From NCBI GenBank assembly GCA_937121175.1, contig CAKZKD010000012.1:1-64000 (forward strand): a stretch of 64,000 bases of DNA, given 5' to 3'. The translations under genes and the position numbers were made by a program. The notes under the pieces are model-generated. The model made no database searches. It was not told the origin of the DNA and saw only the letters and a program-made list of their open reading frames with translations. Positions 54,419 through 62,539 of this stretch are shown here, piece after piece. The first letter of the stretch is position 1. Each line of letters starts with the position of its first letter. This DNA is from an uncultured Flavobacteriales bacterium (lineage in GTDB: Bacteria; Bacteroidota; Bacteroidia; Flavobacteriales_G; Salibacteraceae).

Positions 54419-55622
54419 ATATCAGCTTGTTTTAGATAAAAAAATTGCTAGGCCAGTTGCCTACCTGCTGAACTTTGTAGTTCGTTTAGCGGGTCAGCTA
54501 CTTCGCATTAATCATAGTTTAGACAAAGAGTTTAAAACGATTGCTGTTTGTAAATTCAAAGGAATGGGCAGTATAATACAAGCCACTCCAATGCTCGCCG
54601 CCATAAAATCTAAATACCCAAATGTCGAGCTCATATTTGTAAGTACCAAGGGAAACAAAGCAATTCTTTCTAAAATAGATTCAATAGACACTCTAGTTAC
54701 CATCGACGACAGTTCTCTATTTTCATTTGCGATTTCAAATCTAAAATCCCTTTTATTCTTAATCAAAAAACGTCCGGAAGTTTATATTGATTTGGAAATT
54801 TACTCTGACTTCAGCACATTATTTACCTTATTCAGTTTGTCCGTAAATCGAATAGGGTTCTATCTTAGGTCTAGTTCTTTCAGAATGGGAATGTACACTC
54901 ACATGATGTTCTTTAACCCCAAAGTTCCCATTTCGAAAGTGTATTTACAAATGGCTCATCTAATTGGGTGTGGTGTTGAAAATACTGAGTTAATTCCTCT
55001 TTCAAAAACAATCCACAAGCCATTCGAACATGTAAGAAAATACATTGTAATTAATCCAAATTCTTCAGATCTCCGGTTAGAACGTCGCTGGGCCGCAAAG
55101 AATTTTATTGAATTAATAAACCGAATGCTAATAGCATTACCAGAATACGATATTCTGTTAATTGGAAGCAAAACTGAACAAGATTACACAGAGTCAATTG
55201 TAGATATTTTTAAAGATGAACGGGTGCAAAACCTTGCTGGAAAAACTAGTATCGACGAAGCCATAACCGTTATTAACAATGCTACCGCAATGATTACAAA
55301 TGACACAGGTCCAATGCATTTGGCCTTTGCACTTAATACTCCCGTAGTGTGCCTCTTTGGCCCATGCTCACCAGAGCAATATGGCATGAGTAAGAATGCC
55401 ACCATTATTTACAAAAACACCTATTGCAGCCCGTGTGTGCATGACTTTGAAATTGCCCCGTGTAATGGAAACAACATCTGTATGCAATTGATTTCTGTTG
55501 AAGAAGTTTATAACGAATTACTCCATTTATTAAGTGCTGACAAAAGCAGAATTAAGAATTCTAGCAACCCAATTTTTTCAGTTGATAGTGAAGTACTCGG
55601 AATTGTTCAACGACAGCATTAA
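54408..55622 (+). CDS. GT9-family glycosyltransferase (heptosyltransferase-like)
   Basis: This GT-B enzyme starts at the GTG at 54408, inside the end of the upstream membrane protein gene. N-terminal features are TIAVCKFKGMGSIIQATPMLAAIKSKYPNVE (54532-54630), and the C-terminal nucleotide-sugar site includes YIVINPNSSDLRLERRW, NLAGKTSIDEAI, ITNDTGPMHLAFALNTPVVCLFGP. A late cysteine pattern (YCSPCVHDFEIAPCNGNN) is common in this family. It should add a heptose or related sugar to lipid A core or another glycolipid on the inner membrane face. The overlap with the multi-pass gene suggests both act on the same glycan. Confidence 0.88.
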   Translation: MNTRYQLVLDKKIARPVAYLLNFVVRLAGQLLRINHSLDKEFKTIAVCKFKGMGSIIQATPMLAAIKSKYPNVELIFVSTKGNKAILSKIDSIDTLVTIDDSSLFSFAISNLKSLLFLIKKRPEVYIDLEIYSDFSTLFTLFSLSVNRIGFYLRSSSFRMGMYTHMMFFNPKVPISKVYLQMAHLIGCGVENTELIPLSKTIHKPFEHVRKYIVINPNSSDLRLERRWAAKNFIELINRMLIALPEYDILLIGSKTEQDYTESIVDIFKDERVQNLAGKTSIDEAITVINNATAMITNDTGPMHLAFALNTPVVCLFGPCSPEQYGMSKNATIIYKNTYCSPCVHDFEIAPCNGNNICMQLISVEEVYNELLHLLSADKSRIKNSSNPIFSVDSEVLGIVQRQH

Positions 55623-55712
55623 ACTTCATTCCCATTAGTGTAATGACCTCACCAATAAGCTCTACGTACACATTTTTTTGTACATTTTGCCCTTGTTAAA
55701 AAACACTCAAAT

Positions 55713-57215
55713 ATGGCTAAGAAAAAGACAGCAAAAAAAGTAAACGAATTATTGAAACCACTGAAAGGAATATCGGATATACGTCGTTTTTTCTACAAAA
55801 ACGAAACCCCAATTTACTTTATAAGTGCTACCAACTTTAACTTGTTGGGTGCAGACGAATGGGTAAAAGGTTTCAAGTTTATTTGTTATATCGAGTGTTT
55901 TGATGGACAACATCCCAACGTGTTCTCGCCAGATGAAATTCCACACGACGAATTTCAAAGCATTGAAGACATAAACAACTATATGCTTGAGCATAAGCAA
56001 GTAGTTGATTACATTCAAGGAAGAGCCAAAGGCAAGAACAAAGGCAAGGCTTTGTTCTTAATGTTTGATGAAAAGACTGAAAAACTGGCGAAGAAAATTG
56101 GATTGGACGTTGCCTTTCCTTCTGCCAAATTAAGAAACGATTTGGACAATAAGGTAATTACCAACCGTGTAGCCGAAAAAGCAGGTGTACCGTGTGTTCC
56201 GAACGTATTAACGAAAATCAAAAATTATAAAGACTTAGAAAAGCAAGCGGGTCATTTAGGCCACGACTGGGTAGTTCAAACTCCATTTGGAGATAGTGGT
56301 CACACTACTTTCTTTATTAAAACCGAAGAAGATTACGACAAGTACGCAGAAGAAATTGAAGCCGAAAAAGAAGTAAAGGTGATGAAGCGCATCAATTGCA
56401 TGGGTTCAGCCATTGAAGCTTGTGTAACACGTCATGGAACTGTTGTAGCTCCACTCATGACTGAATTAGTTGGTTTTAAGGAGCTTACACCATACAAAGG
56501 TGGTTGGTGCGGAAATGAAATCTACGCAGATTGTTTTACCAAATCGATAAGAGATAAGGCAAGAAAATACACGCGACTTTTTGGAGATCAATTACTAAAA
56601 GAAGGCTATAAAGGTTATTTTGAGTTAGATTTTTTAATTGACACAGACACCAACGAATTGTACCTAGGTGAGCTAAACCCTAGAGTTACCGGAGCGAGTT
56701 CGATTACAAACCATGCAGTATTCGCATTAGCTGATGTCCCACTGTTTATGTTCCATATTTTAGAGTACATGGATGTCGATTATACCATAAATGTGAATCA
56801 ATTGAATCGTAGATGGGCACGTCCAGAGAACATCGATTCTTGGGGTCAAATGGTTATCAAACACACTGAAGATTCCATAAAACAAGTAACCAAAGCACCA
56901 AAATCTGGAATTTGGAAAATGAAAGACGATGGTTCTATCGAATACAACCGTATGGATACCCACCGTAGAGCGGTTGATGGAGAAGATGAAGCGTTTTTCT
57001 TACGTATTATGAAAGAAGGAGAATACGTTTACGAAGGAGCCGATTTAGGGATTTTGGTTATGCGTGGACGCATGATGACGGACAACTTTAATTTGACTGA
57101 AAAATCTAAGAAGTGGTTAGCGGCTATTCAAAACAAATTTGAATCGGTTGAACCTGTTCAGGTAAATAAAATTCAAGATAAAGTTGCTGAGATTGGAGGG
57201 TTTAAAATGATGTAA
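55713..57215 (+). CDS. ATP-grasp ligase (biotin carboxylase-like)
   Basis: This 500-residue cytoplasmic protein has an ATP-grasp core: DNKVITNRVAEKAGVPCVPN (residues about 145-165, central domain), WVVQTPFGDSGHTTFFI (ATP-binding loop), VMKRINCMGSAIEACV, and the metal-binding ELDFLIDTDTNELYLGELNPRVTGASS. The last motif is as in carboxylate-amine ligases and biotin carboxylase. It lacks a biotin carrier and other carboxylase subunits, so ligation of a carboxylate to an amine is more likely. A C45-type acyltransferase gene follows after a repeat-filled gap. The substrate is unknown. A hairpin-like T-rich element (GTACACATTTTTTTGTAC) lies at 55666-55683, with TACATTTTG overlapping it, possibly a promoter. 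Confidence 0.85.
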   Translation: MAKKKTAKKVNELLKPLKGISDIRRFFYKNETPIYFISATNFNLLGADEWVKGFKFICYIECFDGQHPNVFSPDEIPHDEFQSIEDINNYMLEHKQVVDYIQGRAKGKNKGKALFLMFDEKTEKLAKKIGLDVAFPSAKLRNDLDNKVITNRVAEKAGVPCVPNVLTKIKNYKDLEKQAGHLGHDWVVQTPFGDSGHTTFFIKTEEDYDKYAEEIEAEKEVKVMKRINCMGSAIEACVTRHGTVVAPLMTELVGFKELTPYKGGWCGNEIYADCFTKSIRDKARKYTRLFGDQLLKEGYKGYFELDFLIDTDTNELYLGELNPRVTGASSITNHAVFALADVPLFMFHILEYMDVDYTINVNQLNRRWARPENIDSWGQMVIKHTEDSIKQVTKAPKSGIWKMKDDGSIEYNRMDTHRRAVDGEDEAFFLRIMKEGEYVYEGADLGILVMRGRMMTDNFNLTEKSKKWLAAIQNKFESVEPVQVNKIQDKVAEIGGFKMM

Positions 57216-57290
57216 GCAAACTCAAAAAATTTCGCGACTTAGGAGCAAGAAATTTGTTAGAGTTTGCTTATGCTGAACTCGATTCAGCAT
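57216..57290. repeat. Palindromic elements after the ATP-grasp gene
   Basis: GCAAACTC at 57216-57223 pairs with GAGTTTGC at 57260-57267. Next to it is an 8-bp perfect hairpin, 57270-57277 with 57283-57290, around a CTCGA loop (ATGCTGAA...TTCAGCAT). The second hairpin matches the look of dispersed REP-like palindromes in Bacteroidota and may also act as a terminator, since a T-rich stretch follows. Confidence 0.6.
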
Positions 57291-57372
57291 CCTTCATTTT
57301 TAAATAATCCTAACATGATTAATACCTCTATTTTTAGTTGAAAATTCTAACAAGCTTAAAAAACAAAATGGT

Positions 57373-57468
57373 GTCAGTTCGAGTATCCCGAATTTTCGGG
57401 ATGTATCGAGAACAAGCCATTTGCCTATTTCGATACAATTCCGCTAACACGGAATCACTCAATATGAC
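57373..57468. repeat. Cloverleaf-like REP element
   Basis: Three perfect hairpins lie side by side: 57385-57392 with 57395-57402; 57403-57409 with 57430-57436; and 57438-57443 with 57450-57455. They are enclosed by an imperfect outer stem (57373-57384 with 57457-57468; 9 of 12 match). Non-coding, between the ATP-grasp and C45 genes. It resembles the dispersed intergenic repeats of Bacteroidota genomes; copy number cannot be seen from one window. Confidence 0.65.
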
Positions 57469-57481
57469 AATTGACTTGTAA

Positions 57482-58477
57482 ATGTTCCTCTATCTAAGAA
57501 GTATAGCAGAAGATAAACCGGGCGAAAAATGGCAATCCATTTTCGAACGCACTTGGCCGCACTACAAAAAGTGGTTTTTGCAAGAAGGTTACAGTGGCAG
57601 ACCTGGATACTTATCTTCAAGCATAGCCTTGGAAGAACAGATGCCCGAGTTGTTTCCTATTTATGAAAAACTGTGCGAATTAGCAGGTGGTGGTGATACA
57701 GAGTCTCGGTTTTTAAGTCAATACTGTCCGCCTCCGTTTATGAGCGGCTGTTCCCAAATCGCTTGGACAAAGGACGCTAATTTCTTAATTCGAAATTACG
57801 ATTACTCCCCTCGCCTTTTTGAAGGTGTTTTACTTAAATCCAATTGGCTAAAACCTGTAATTGGCGTTGGAGATTGCATTTGGGGATTACTCGACGGAAT
57901 GAATGGAGACGGACTTGCGGTTTCCTTAACGTTTGGAGGCAGAAATATCTCCGGAAAGGGTTTCGGAATTCCGCTGGTTCTGCGATACGTTTTAGAAACT
58001 TGCTCAACAGTTGAAGAAGCCATTGAAGTTTTTCATAGAGTTCCAGTCCATATGAGTTATAATGTAACCATCCTCGATAAGGCAAAACGTTTTGTAACGG
58101 TTTTTCTATCTCCTGACAGACCGGTAAGCGTTGTTCCTACTTGCATCGGAACCAATCATCAACACAGCATAGAATGGGAAAATTACGCTTCTATGTCAGC
58201 TACTCTTCCTCGTATGCAATTTTTGGAGAAGTGCTTATATGACCCAAACGAAACTAAAAAGACAATTAAACAACGCTTTTTTCAATCGCCTTTGTATAAT
58301 ACTCAATTCGAGAAAAGCTTTGGTACTTTATACACGGCTATTTACGATCTTGAGAATATGAATTGTGAACTCCGTTGGCCAAACAAAAAAAGAACTTTTG
58401 ACTTCGATAATTTTGAAGAAGAAAAACTACAAATCAACCTCACCAAAATGTTTTTTGATAAGGGCTTATCTATTTAG
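57482..58477 (+). CDS. C45-family (acyl-CoA:6-APA acyltransferase-like) Ntn hydrolase
   Basis: This 331-residue protein matches peptidase family C45/acyltransferase proteins, which self-cleave and use the freed N-terminal cysteine as nucleophile. The likely cleavage is before Cys90 in FMSGCSQIAW, followed by the family's NFLIRNYDYSP and WGLLDGMNGDGLAVSLTFGG. Members transfer acyl groups or cleave amides; the natural substrate in Bacteroidota is unknown. There is no signal peptide. It follows the ATP-grasp ligase after 266 bases of palindromic repeats, so co-transcription is uncertain. A PagL-like gene begins five bases downstream and is probably in the same operon. Confidence 0.85.
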   Translation: MFLYLRSIAEDKPGEKWQSIFERTWPHYKKWFLQEGYSGRPGYLSSSIALEEQMPELFPIYEKLCELAGGGDTESRFLSQYCPPPFMSGCSQIAWTKDANFLIRNYDYSPRLFEGVLLKSNWLKPVIGVGDCIWGLLDGMNGDGLAVSLTFGGRNISGKGFGIPLVLRYVLETCSTVEEAIEVFHRVPVHMSYNVTILDKAKRFVTVFLSPDRPVSVVPTCIGTNHQHSIEWENYASMSATLPRMQFLEKCLYDPNETKKTIKQRFFQSPLYNTQFEKSFGTLYTAIYDLENMNCELRWPNKKRTFDFDNFEEEKLQINLTKMFFDKGLSI

Positions 58478-58482
58478 CAAGG

Positions 58483-59115
58483 TTGAATTATCGTCTGGTA
58501 CCTACTCTGGTCATATCCCTTTTATTTGGGCTACTCTCGATTGCACAAGACAGCAATCAGACAATTATTGGAGCATCACTTGGTTTTGGCACTCAACAAG
58601 CATTCCCATTCAATAACGACGATTACACGCACAACAATTACTTTATAAAAGGACAATTAAACTATCAACTACTGAGTAAGCAAAAATTTCAAATTCAATT
58701 TACCGCCGAACCTACTCTCTTTTACTTGGAGCATCAAATGATTGACACATTCTATATTACACCAGAACGCGGTTCTGACTATTTGGAGCAACGAGCTCGT
58801 TTCCTTCAACCCATTTCGTACTTCGAGTTTGGTGTGGGACTTGGATTAATTTGTAGCTATGAATTTGTTCCAAATTCGAGCCTATATGTAATGGGAACAG
58901 TTGGGCCAACTCTTATTAGCAAAGAAACTGAACGCCTTGCACGAGGTTTTGCCTTTTCGGATATTGCTGGAGCTGGATTCAGAACTGGAACTCAAAAATG
59001 GAAAATCGATGCACGAATTTCTGTACGTCACTTATCTAATGCAGGTTTGCTTTTTCCAAATGGAGGGCATAATAGTATCAATTTTGAAGTAGGATTGCTT
59101 TTTCCGCTGCGTTAA
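58483..59115 (+). CDS. PagL-like lipid A deacylase, outer membrane
   Basis: A TTG start at 58483, five bases after the C45 stop, gives a signal peptide (to about residue 21) and a small beta-barrel of 210 residues. The C-terminal part reads DARISVRHLSNAGLLFPNGG, then NSINFEVGLLF. The His183-x-Ser185-Asn186 motif and the following Glu202 match the catalytic His-Ser-Glu of the PagL/acyloxyacyl hydrolase family, which removes the 3-O acyl chain of lipid A. The spacing between Ser and Glu is a few residues longer than I recall for Pseudomonas PagL. The end in ...LFPLR lacks the usual terminal aromatic. Confidence 0.75.
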   Translation: MNYRLVPTLVISLLFGLLSIAQDSNQTIIGASLGFGTQQAFPFNNDDYTHNNYFIKGQLNYQLLSKQKFQIQFTAEPTLFYLEHQMIDTFYITPERGSDYLEQRARFLQPISYFEFGVGLGLICSYEFVPNSSLYVMGTVGPTLISKETERLARGFAFSDIAGAGFRTGTQKWKIDARISVRHLSNAGLLFPNGGHNSINFEVGLLFPLR

Positions 59116-59124
59116 GAAATTCAC

Positions 59125-59132
59125 CACCTTTG
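59125..59132 (+). promoter_or_regulatory. Near-consensus -7 box CACCTTTG of the second aldehyde dehydrogenase
   Basis: This is one mismatch from TAnnTTTG, 22 bases before the ATG at 59155. It is probably the promoter of the downstream genes up to 62467. Confidence 0.35.
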
Positions 59133-59154
59133 CTAATCTTATATCATATACAAA

Positions 59155-60603
59155 ATGAACGACTCATTCTCTTCAATCCTTTCCTCTTCAAATTATATAA
59201 ACGGCAAATGGCATTCTGCTGGAAACGGCGAGTTACTGCTCGTCATTGACAAATACACTCAAAAAGAAATCACCTCAGTTCCATTTTGTTCTAATGCACA
59301 AATGGAGAAAGCCATTGCTACCTCAGTAAAAGGATTTGAGGAACTCAAAAAATGGTCGGCAGGACAACGAAGTGATGCCTTGGAAAAAATGCGTGCTGGG
59401 TTAGTCGAAAACAAAGAAGCATTCGCACAATTGATTGCTGCCGAAGCTGGCAAACCTATTGGATATGCCCGCGGCGAAATGGACCGTTGTATCGATACCT
59501 TAAAAACCGCTGTTTCAGAAGCTCTCAGATTCGATGGTGAAATGGTACCCATGGATTATAACAATGGTGCAGGAAAAGTTGCTTTTACTCGCCGGTTTCC
59601 TATTGGACCAATTGCAGCCATTTCGCCCTTCAATTTCCCATTGAATTTAGCGTTGCACAAAATCGCTCCAGCAATCGCTTGCGGTTGTTCTATAGTATTA
59701 AAACCTGCTCCACAAACTCCTTTAGTTGCTCTAGCATTCGCCAAATTGGTCGATGATTTAGATTGTTTGCCCAAAGGAGCATTAAATGTATTGGTAGCGA
59801 ATATTCCCGAAGCTGAGATGTTAGTCACTGACGAACGAATGAAGTTTTTATCGTTTACAGGAAGTCCACAAATTGGTTGGAAACTAAAAGAAATTTGCGG
59901 TAAGAAAAAGGTGGCCTTAGAGTTAGGAGGTAATGCAACTGTAATTGTGGATGAAACTGCTGACATAGCGCAAGCAGCTAAATTGAGTGCAATTGGTGCT
60001 TTTCTGTATTCGGGTCAAATTTGCATTTCCACTCAACGCATTTTCGTGCACGAATCCATTTCAGAAGCTTTTACAAAACTATTGGTGAGTGAAATTGAAG
60101 CATTAAAAGTGGGTGACCCTAGAGACGAAAAAGTAATGGTGAGTTCTATTATTCAGCCTATTCACGTTGAGCGAATTAGCGATTGGGTAAACGAAGCTGT
60201 TGAGCACGGAGCTAAAGTGCTAACCGGTGGAAAACTAGTAAGCGAAGAACATGGATTGTATGCTCCCACCCTTCTCACCAATACCGAAAGAGAGATGAAG
60301 GTTTGTGCAGAAGAAGCTTTTGGTCCGGTAGCAATAATTGAAACTTTCGGCGATTATAAAGATGCAATTGAACAAACAAACGATTCTGTTTTTGGATTAC
60401 AAGCCGGAGTGTTTACAAACAATTTTGAGCATGTTAAAATTGCGCACCAAGAGTTGGAAGTTGGAGGTGTGATGATTAACAATATCCCAGGTTTTAGAAT
60501 TGACAGCATGCCCTATGGAGGTGTAAAGGACTCTGGGCTTGGTCGAGAGGGAATAAAATACACCATGGAAGAAATGACCGAACCTAGATTGTTGGTTTAC
60601 TAA
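59155..60603 (+). CDS. NAD(P)-dependent aldehyde dehydrogenase
   Basis: This is a 482-residue aldehyde dehydrogenase. Landmarks are SPFNFPLNLALHKIAPAIAC with the catalytic-site Asn, KPAPQTPL, FTGSPQIGW, the general base in VALELGGNA, and the nucleophile in YSGQICISTQR. The C-terminal dimerisation arm reads SGLGREGIKYTMEEMTEPR. It is a distant relative of the dehydrogenase at 1122-2507 but not a close duplicate. Methylmalonate- or succinate-semialdehyde-type and lactaldehyde-type enzymes share this pattern, so the substrate is open. A DUF985 cupin gene follows nine bases later. Confidence 0.92.
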   Translation: MNDSFSSILSSSNYINGKWHSAGNGELLLVIDKYTQKEITSVPFCSNAQMEKAIATSVKGFEELKKWSAGQRSDALEKMRAGLVENKEAFAQLIAAEAGKPIGYARGEMDRCIDTLKTAVSEALRFDGEMVPMDYNNGAGKVAFTRRFPIGPIAAISPFNFPLNLALHKIAPAIACGCSIVLKPAPQTPLVALAFAKLVDDLDCLPKGALNVLVANIPEAEMLVTDERMKFLSFTGSPQIGWKLKEICGKKKVALELGGNATVIVDETADIAQAAKLSAIGAFLYSGQICISTQRIFVHESISEAFTKLLVSEIEALKVGDPRDEKVMVSSIIQPIHVERISDWVNEAVEHGAKVLTGGKLVSEEHGLYAPTLLTNTEREMKVCAEEAFGPVAIIETFGDYKDAIEQTNDSVFGLQAGVFTNNFEHVKIAHQELEVGGVMINNIPGFRIDSMPYGGVKDSGLGREGIKYTMEEMTEPRLLVY

Positions 60604-60612
60604 AGCTCTCGA

Positions 60613-61125
60613 ATGATTAAAAACAACAAGGCATTAGCAATTGCCGAAAAACTTGGGATGCAAGCCCATCCTGAAGGTGGTTTTTACAAAGAAACTTATC
60701 GCAGTGAAGGTGTAATTTCTCCGAACAATCTTCCTGTCGAATACGAGGGTTCCAGAAACTATTCGACCGCCATTTATTTCATGCTCACTTCTGAAGCCTT
60801 CTCGGCCTTTCATAAAATTAAGCAAGACGAATTTTGGTTTTTTCACCAAGGCACTCCAATTACGTTTCATACAATTTCTTCAAAAGGAGAATACAATGTT
60901 CAAACTATAGGAAACGATATTGCACGTGGACAGTTGCCGCAATTGGTGGTGAAAGGAGGTGATTGGTTTGCAGCGGAAATTGAATCAGACAACGAATTTG
61001 CGTTAGTCAGTTGCACTGTATCTCCAGGTTTTGATTTTAATGACTTTGTTCTAGCCACAAAAAAAGAATTGACTGAATTATTTCCGAAACACGAAGATAT
61101 AATCAGTAAACTCGTTCGTATTTAG
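60613..61125 (+). CDS. Cupin_5 (DUF985) family protein
   Basis: This 170-residue soluble protein has the DUF985 pattern: LGMQAHPEGGFYKETYRS, STAIYFMLTSEAFSAFHKIKQDEFWFFHQG, LVVKGGDWFAAE and LVSCTVSPGFDF (regions 60650-61035). These form a double-stranded beta-helix with candidate metal or ligand residues His24, His67 and Glu73 (approximate). No activity is established for the family; sugar or epimerase-like roles have been proposed for related cupins. It sits nine bases after the aldehyde dehydrogenase and 14 before the next gene, so it is part of the same run of genes. Confidence 0.85.
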   Translation: MIKNNKALAIAEKLGMQAHPEGGFYKETYRSEGVISPNNLPVEYEGSRNYSTAIYFMLTSEAFSAFHKIKQDEFWFFHQGTPITFHTISSKGEYNVQTIGNDIARGQLPQLVVKGGDWFAAEIESDNEFALVSCTVSPGFDFNDFVLATKKELTELFPKHEDIISKLVRI

Positions 61126-61139
61126 AATTTAATACCCTC

Positions 61140-61928
61140 ATGGTTTTGAAATACTCACACCTTGTCTCTTGTTTCCTGTTGTTACTTTTAGCCTCTTGCG
61201 GTAGCATTGATGAAGAAATTATAATTGATAATGCTGGAGGTGGAAGTTTTGTAATGAAGGCTGATATTATGGAAAGCACCGTCGAAATGTCGTTTCAAAT
61301 GATGAAAGGATTTATTGATGACGAAAATTTAAATGAAGACAGTTTGCGCGAGGCCTTGGTAGATGAAATGTGGGAAAGTATGCCCAATGATATTGACTCT
61401 ACTATTGATATTATGAAAGGTTTGCCCGATAGCATTAAAAACAATCCTGAATATCTCAACATCCTGAATCGAACAGAAGGATTTATGAAGTCGAACAGAA
61501 AGAAAAGGGAAATGGAAGGCGGAATAAGTCACAAGTTTTCTAACATCTCGGATCTCAACGCATTTATTTCGTTTTTAGACAAGCAAAACGACAATCCTAC
61601 CACAGCAAAATTTATGAAAGTCACGAAATCTAAAAGTGCCATAATAACGTTCGCCTATGATGGAAAAACTTTCTCAAGAACGAGCGTACCGAAAGAAGGA
61701 GGAAATAGTAACGAAAATTCAGAATCCAGCAAAGAAATTGATACTGCTGTTGAATTAATGTTTAAAGATGCATATTACCGCATTAGGATTACCATGCCTA
61801 AAACCATTGCATCTGCAAATGGCCCCGGACTTATTGAAGTAAAAGGTAAACAAGCCTTTTTTGAATACTCTATGTCAGAATATATGAATGCCAAGGCAAA
61901 TACGGATTTTGAAATAACGCTCAAATAA
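61140..61928 (+). CDS. Lipoprotein of unknown function
   Basis: A lipobox LLLLLASC (Cys20) makes this a lipoprotein. The mature part is 240 residues, rich in Asp, Glu and Met, with alternating helix (VEMSFQMMKGFIDDENLNED) and strand regions and a serine/glutamate-rich loop (EGGNSNENSESSKEID). I do not recognise a domain. Its TAA overlaps the ATG of the FMN-binding protein gene by one base, so the two are translationally coupled, although one is envelope-bound and the other cytoplasmic. Confidence 0.7.
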   Translation: MVLKYSHLVSCFLLLLLASCGSIDEEIIIDNAGGGSFVMKADIMESTVEMSFQMMKGFIDDENLNEDSLREALVDEMWESMPNDIDSTIDIMKGLPDSIKNNPEYLNILNRTEGFMKSNRKKREMEGGISHKFSNISDLNAFISFLDKQNDNPTTAKFMKVTKSKSAIITFAYDGKTFSRTSVPKEGGNSNENSESSKEIDTAVELMFKDAYYRIRITMPKTIASANGPGLIEVKGKQAFFEYSMSEYMNAKANTDFEITLK

Positions 61929-62467
61929 TGGGAGGACTAATACAATCATTGACAAAAAAAGAAACAGATTTCATTGCAAGGCAAAAAATGTTTTTTGTTG
62001 CTACAGCTCCTAATGAAGGTAAAATCAATTTATCACCTAAAGGCATTGACTCTTTTAGAGTGCTCAACGAAAACCAAGTGATTTGGCTCAACTTAACTGG
62101 AAGCGGAAATGAAACTCAAGCGCATGTTGACGAGAATGGCCGAATGACCATTATGATGTGTGCATTTGAAGGTGCTCCAAACATTCTAAGGCTTTATGGA
62201 AAAGCAACTGCTATTCTTCCAAAAGATGCGTATTGGGATAAATACATCGACCTATTTCCAGAATTAGGTGGAACTCGACAATTGATATTACTGGATATTA
62301 AAGCCATTCAAAACTCATGTGGATTTGGTGTTCCCTATTACGATTATAAAGGTGAACGCGATACACTTGGACTTTGGGCTGAAAAAAAAGGGAAGGAAGG
62401 CGTTCGAGAATACCAAGAACTTAAAAATACCACGTCAATTGATGGAAAAGAAATTCGAATTGATTAG
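61928..62467 (+). CDS. Pyridoxamine 5'-phosphate oxidase-like FMN-binding protein
   Basis: This 179-residue protein has the split-barrel fold of the pyridoxamine phosphate oxidase-like group: FIARQKMFFVATAPNEGKIN, LSPKGIDSFRVL, VIWLNLTGSGNETQAHV and MTIMMCAFEGAPNILRLYGKA. These motifs line a flavin site. Such proteins reduce or bind flavins and small heterocycles; the vitamin B6 role of the true oxidase is not indicated, because its C-terminal pyridoxal-binding motif is not seen. The C-terminal SCGFGVPYYDYKGERDTL is typical of the short homologues. It is convergent with the MFS gene across a 72-base A+T-rich gap in which I see no clear terminator. Confidence 0.85.
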   Translation: MGGLIQSLTKKETDFIARQKMFFVATAPNEGKINLSPKGIDSFRVLNENQVIWLNLTGSGNETQAHVDENGRMTIMMCAFEGAPNILRLYGKATAILPKDAYWDKYIDLFPELGGTRQLILLDIKAIQNSCGFGVPYYDYKGERDTLGLWAEKKGKEGVREYQELKNTTSIDGKEIRID

Positions 62468-62539
62468 TTGAATAATTTGCCAATAAAATAATGTGATAAT
62501 TCAATAATTGAAAAATTACCAAATTGTCAAATTAAAAAA

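Noticed and set aside
59556-59966. 136-codon frame antisense to the aldehyde dehydrogenase
   Set aside because: It is opposite the catalytic core of a clear enzyme and has no start signals or recognised motifs.
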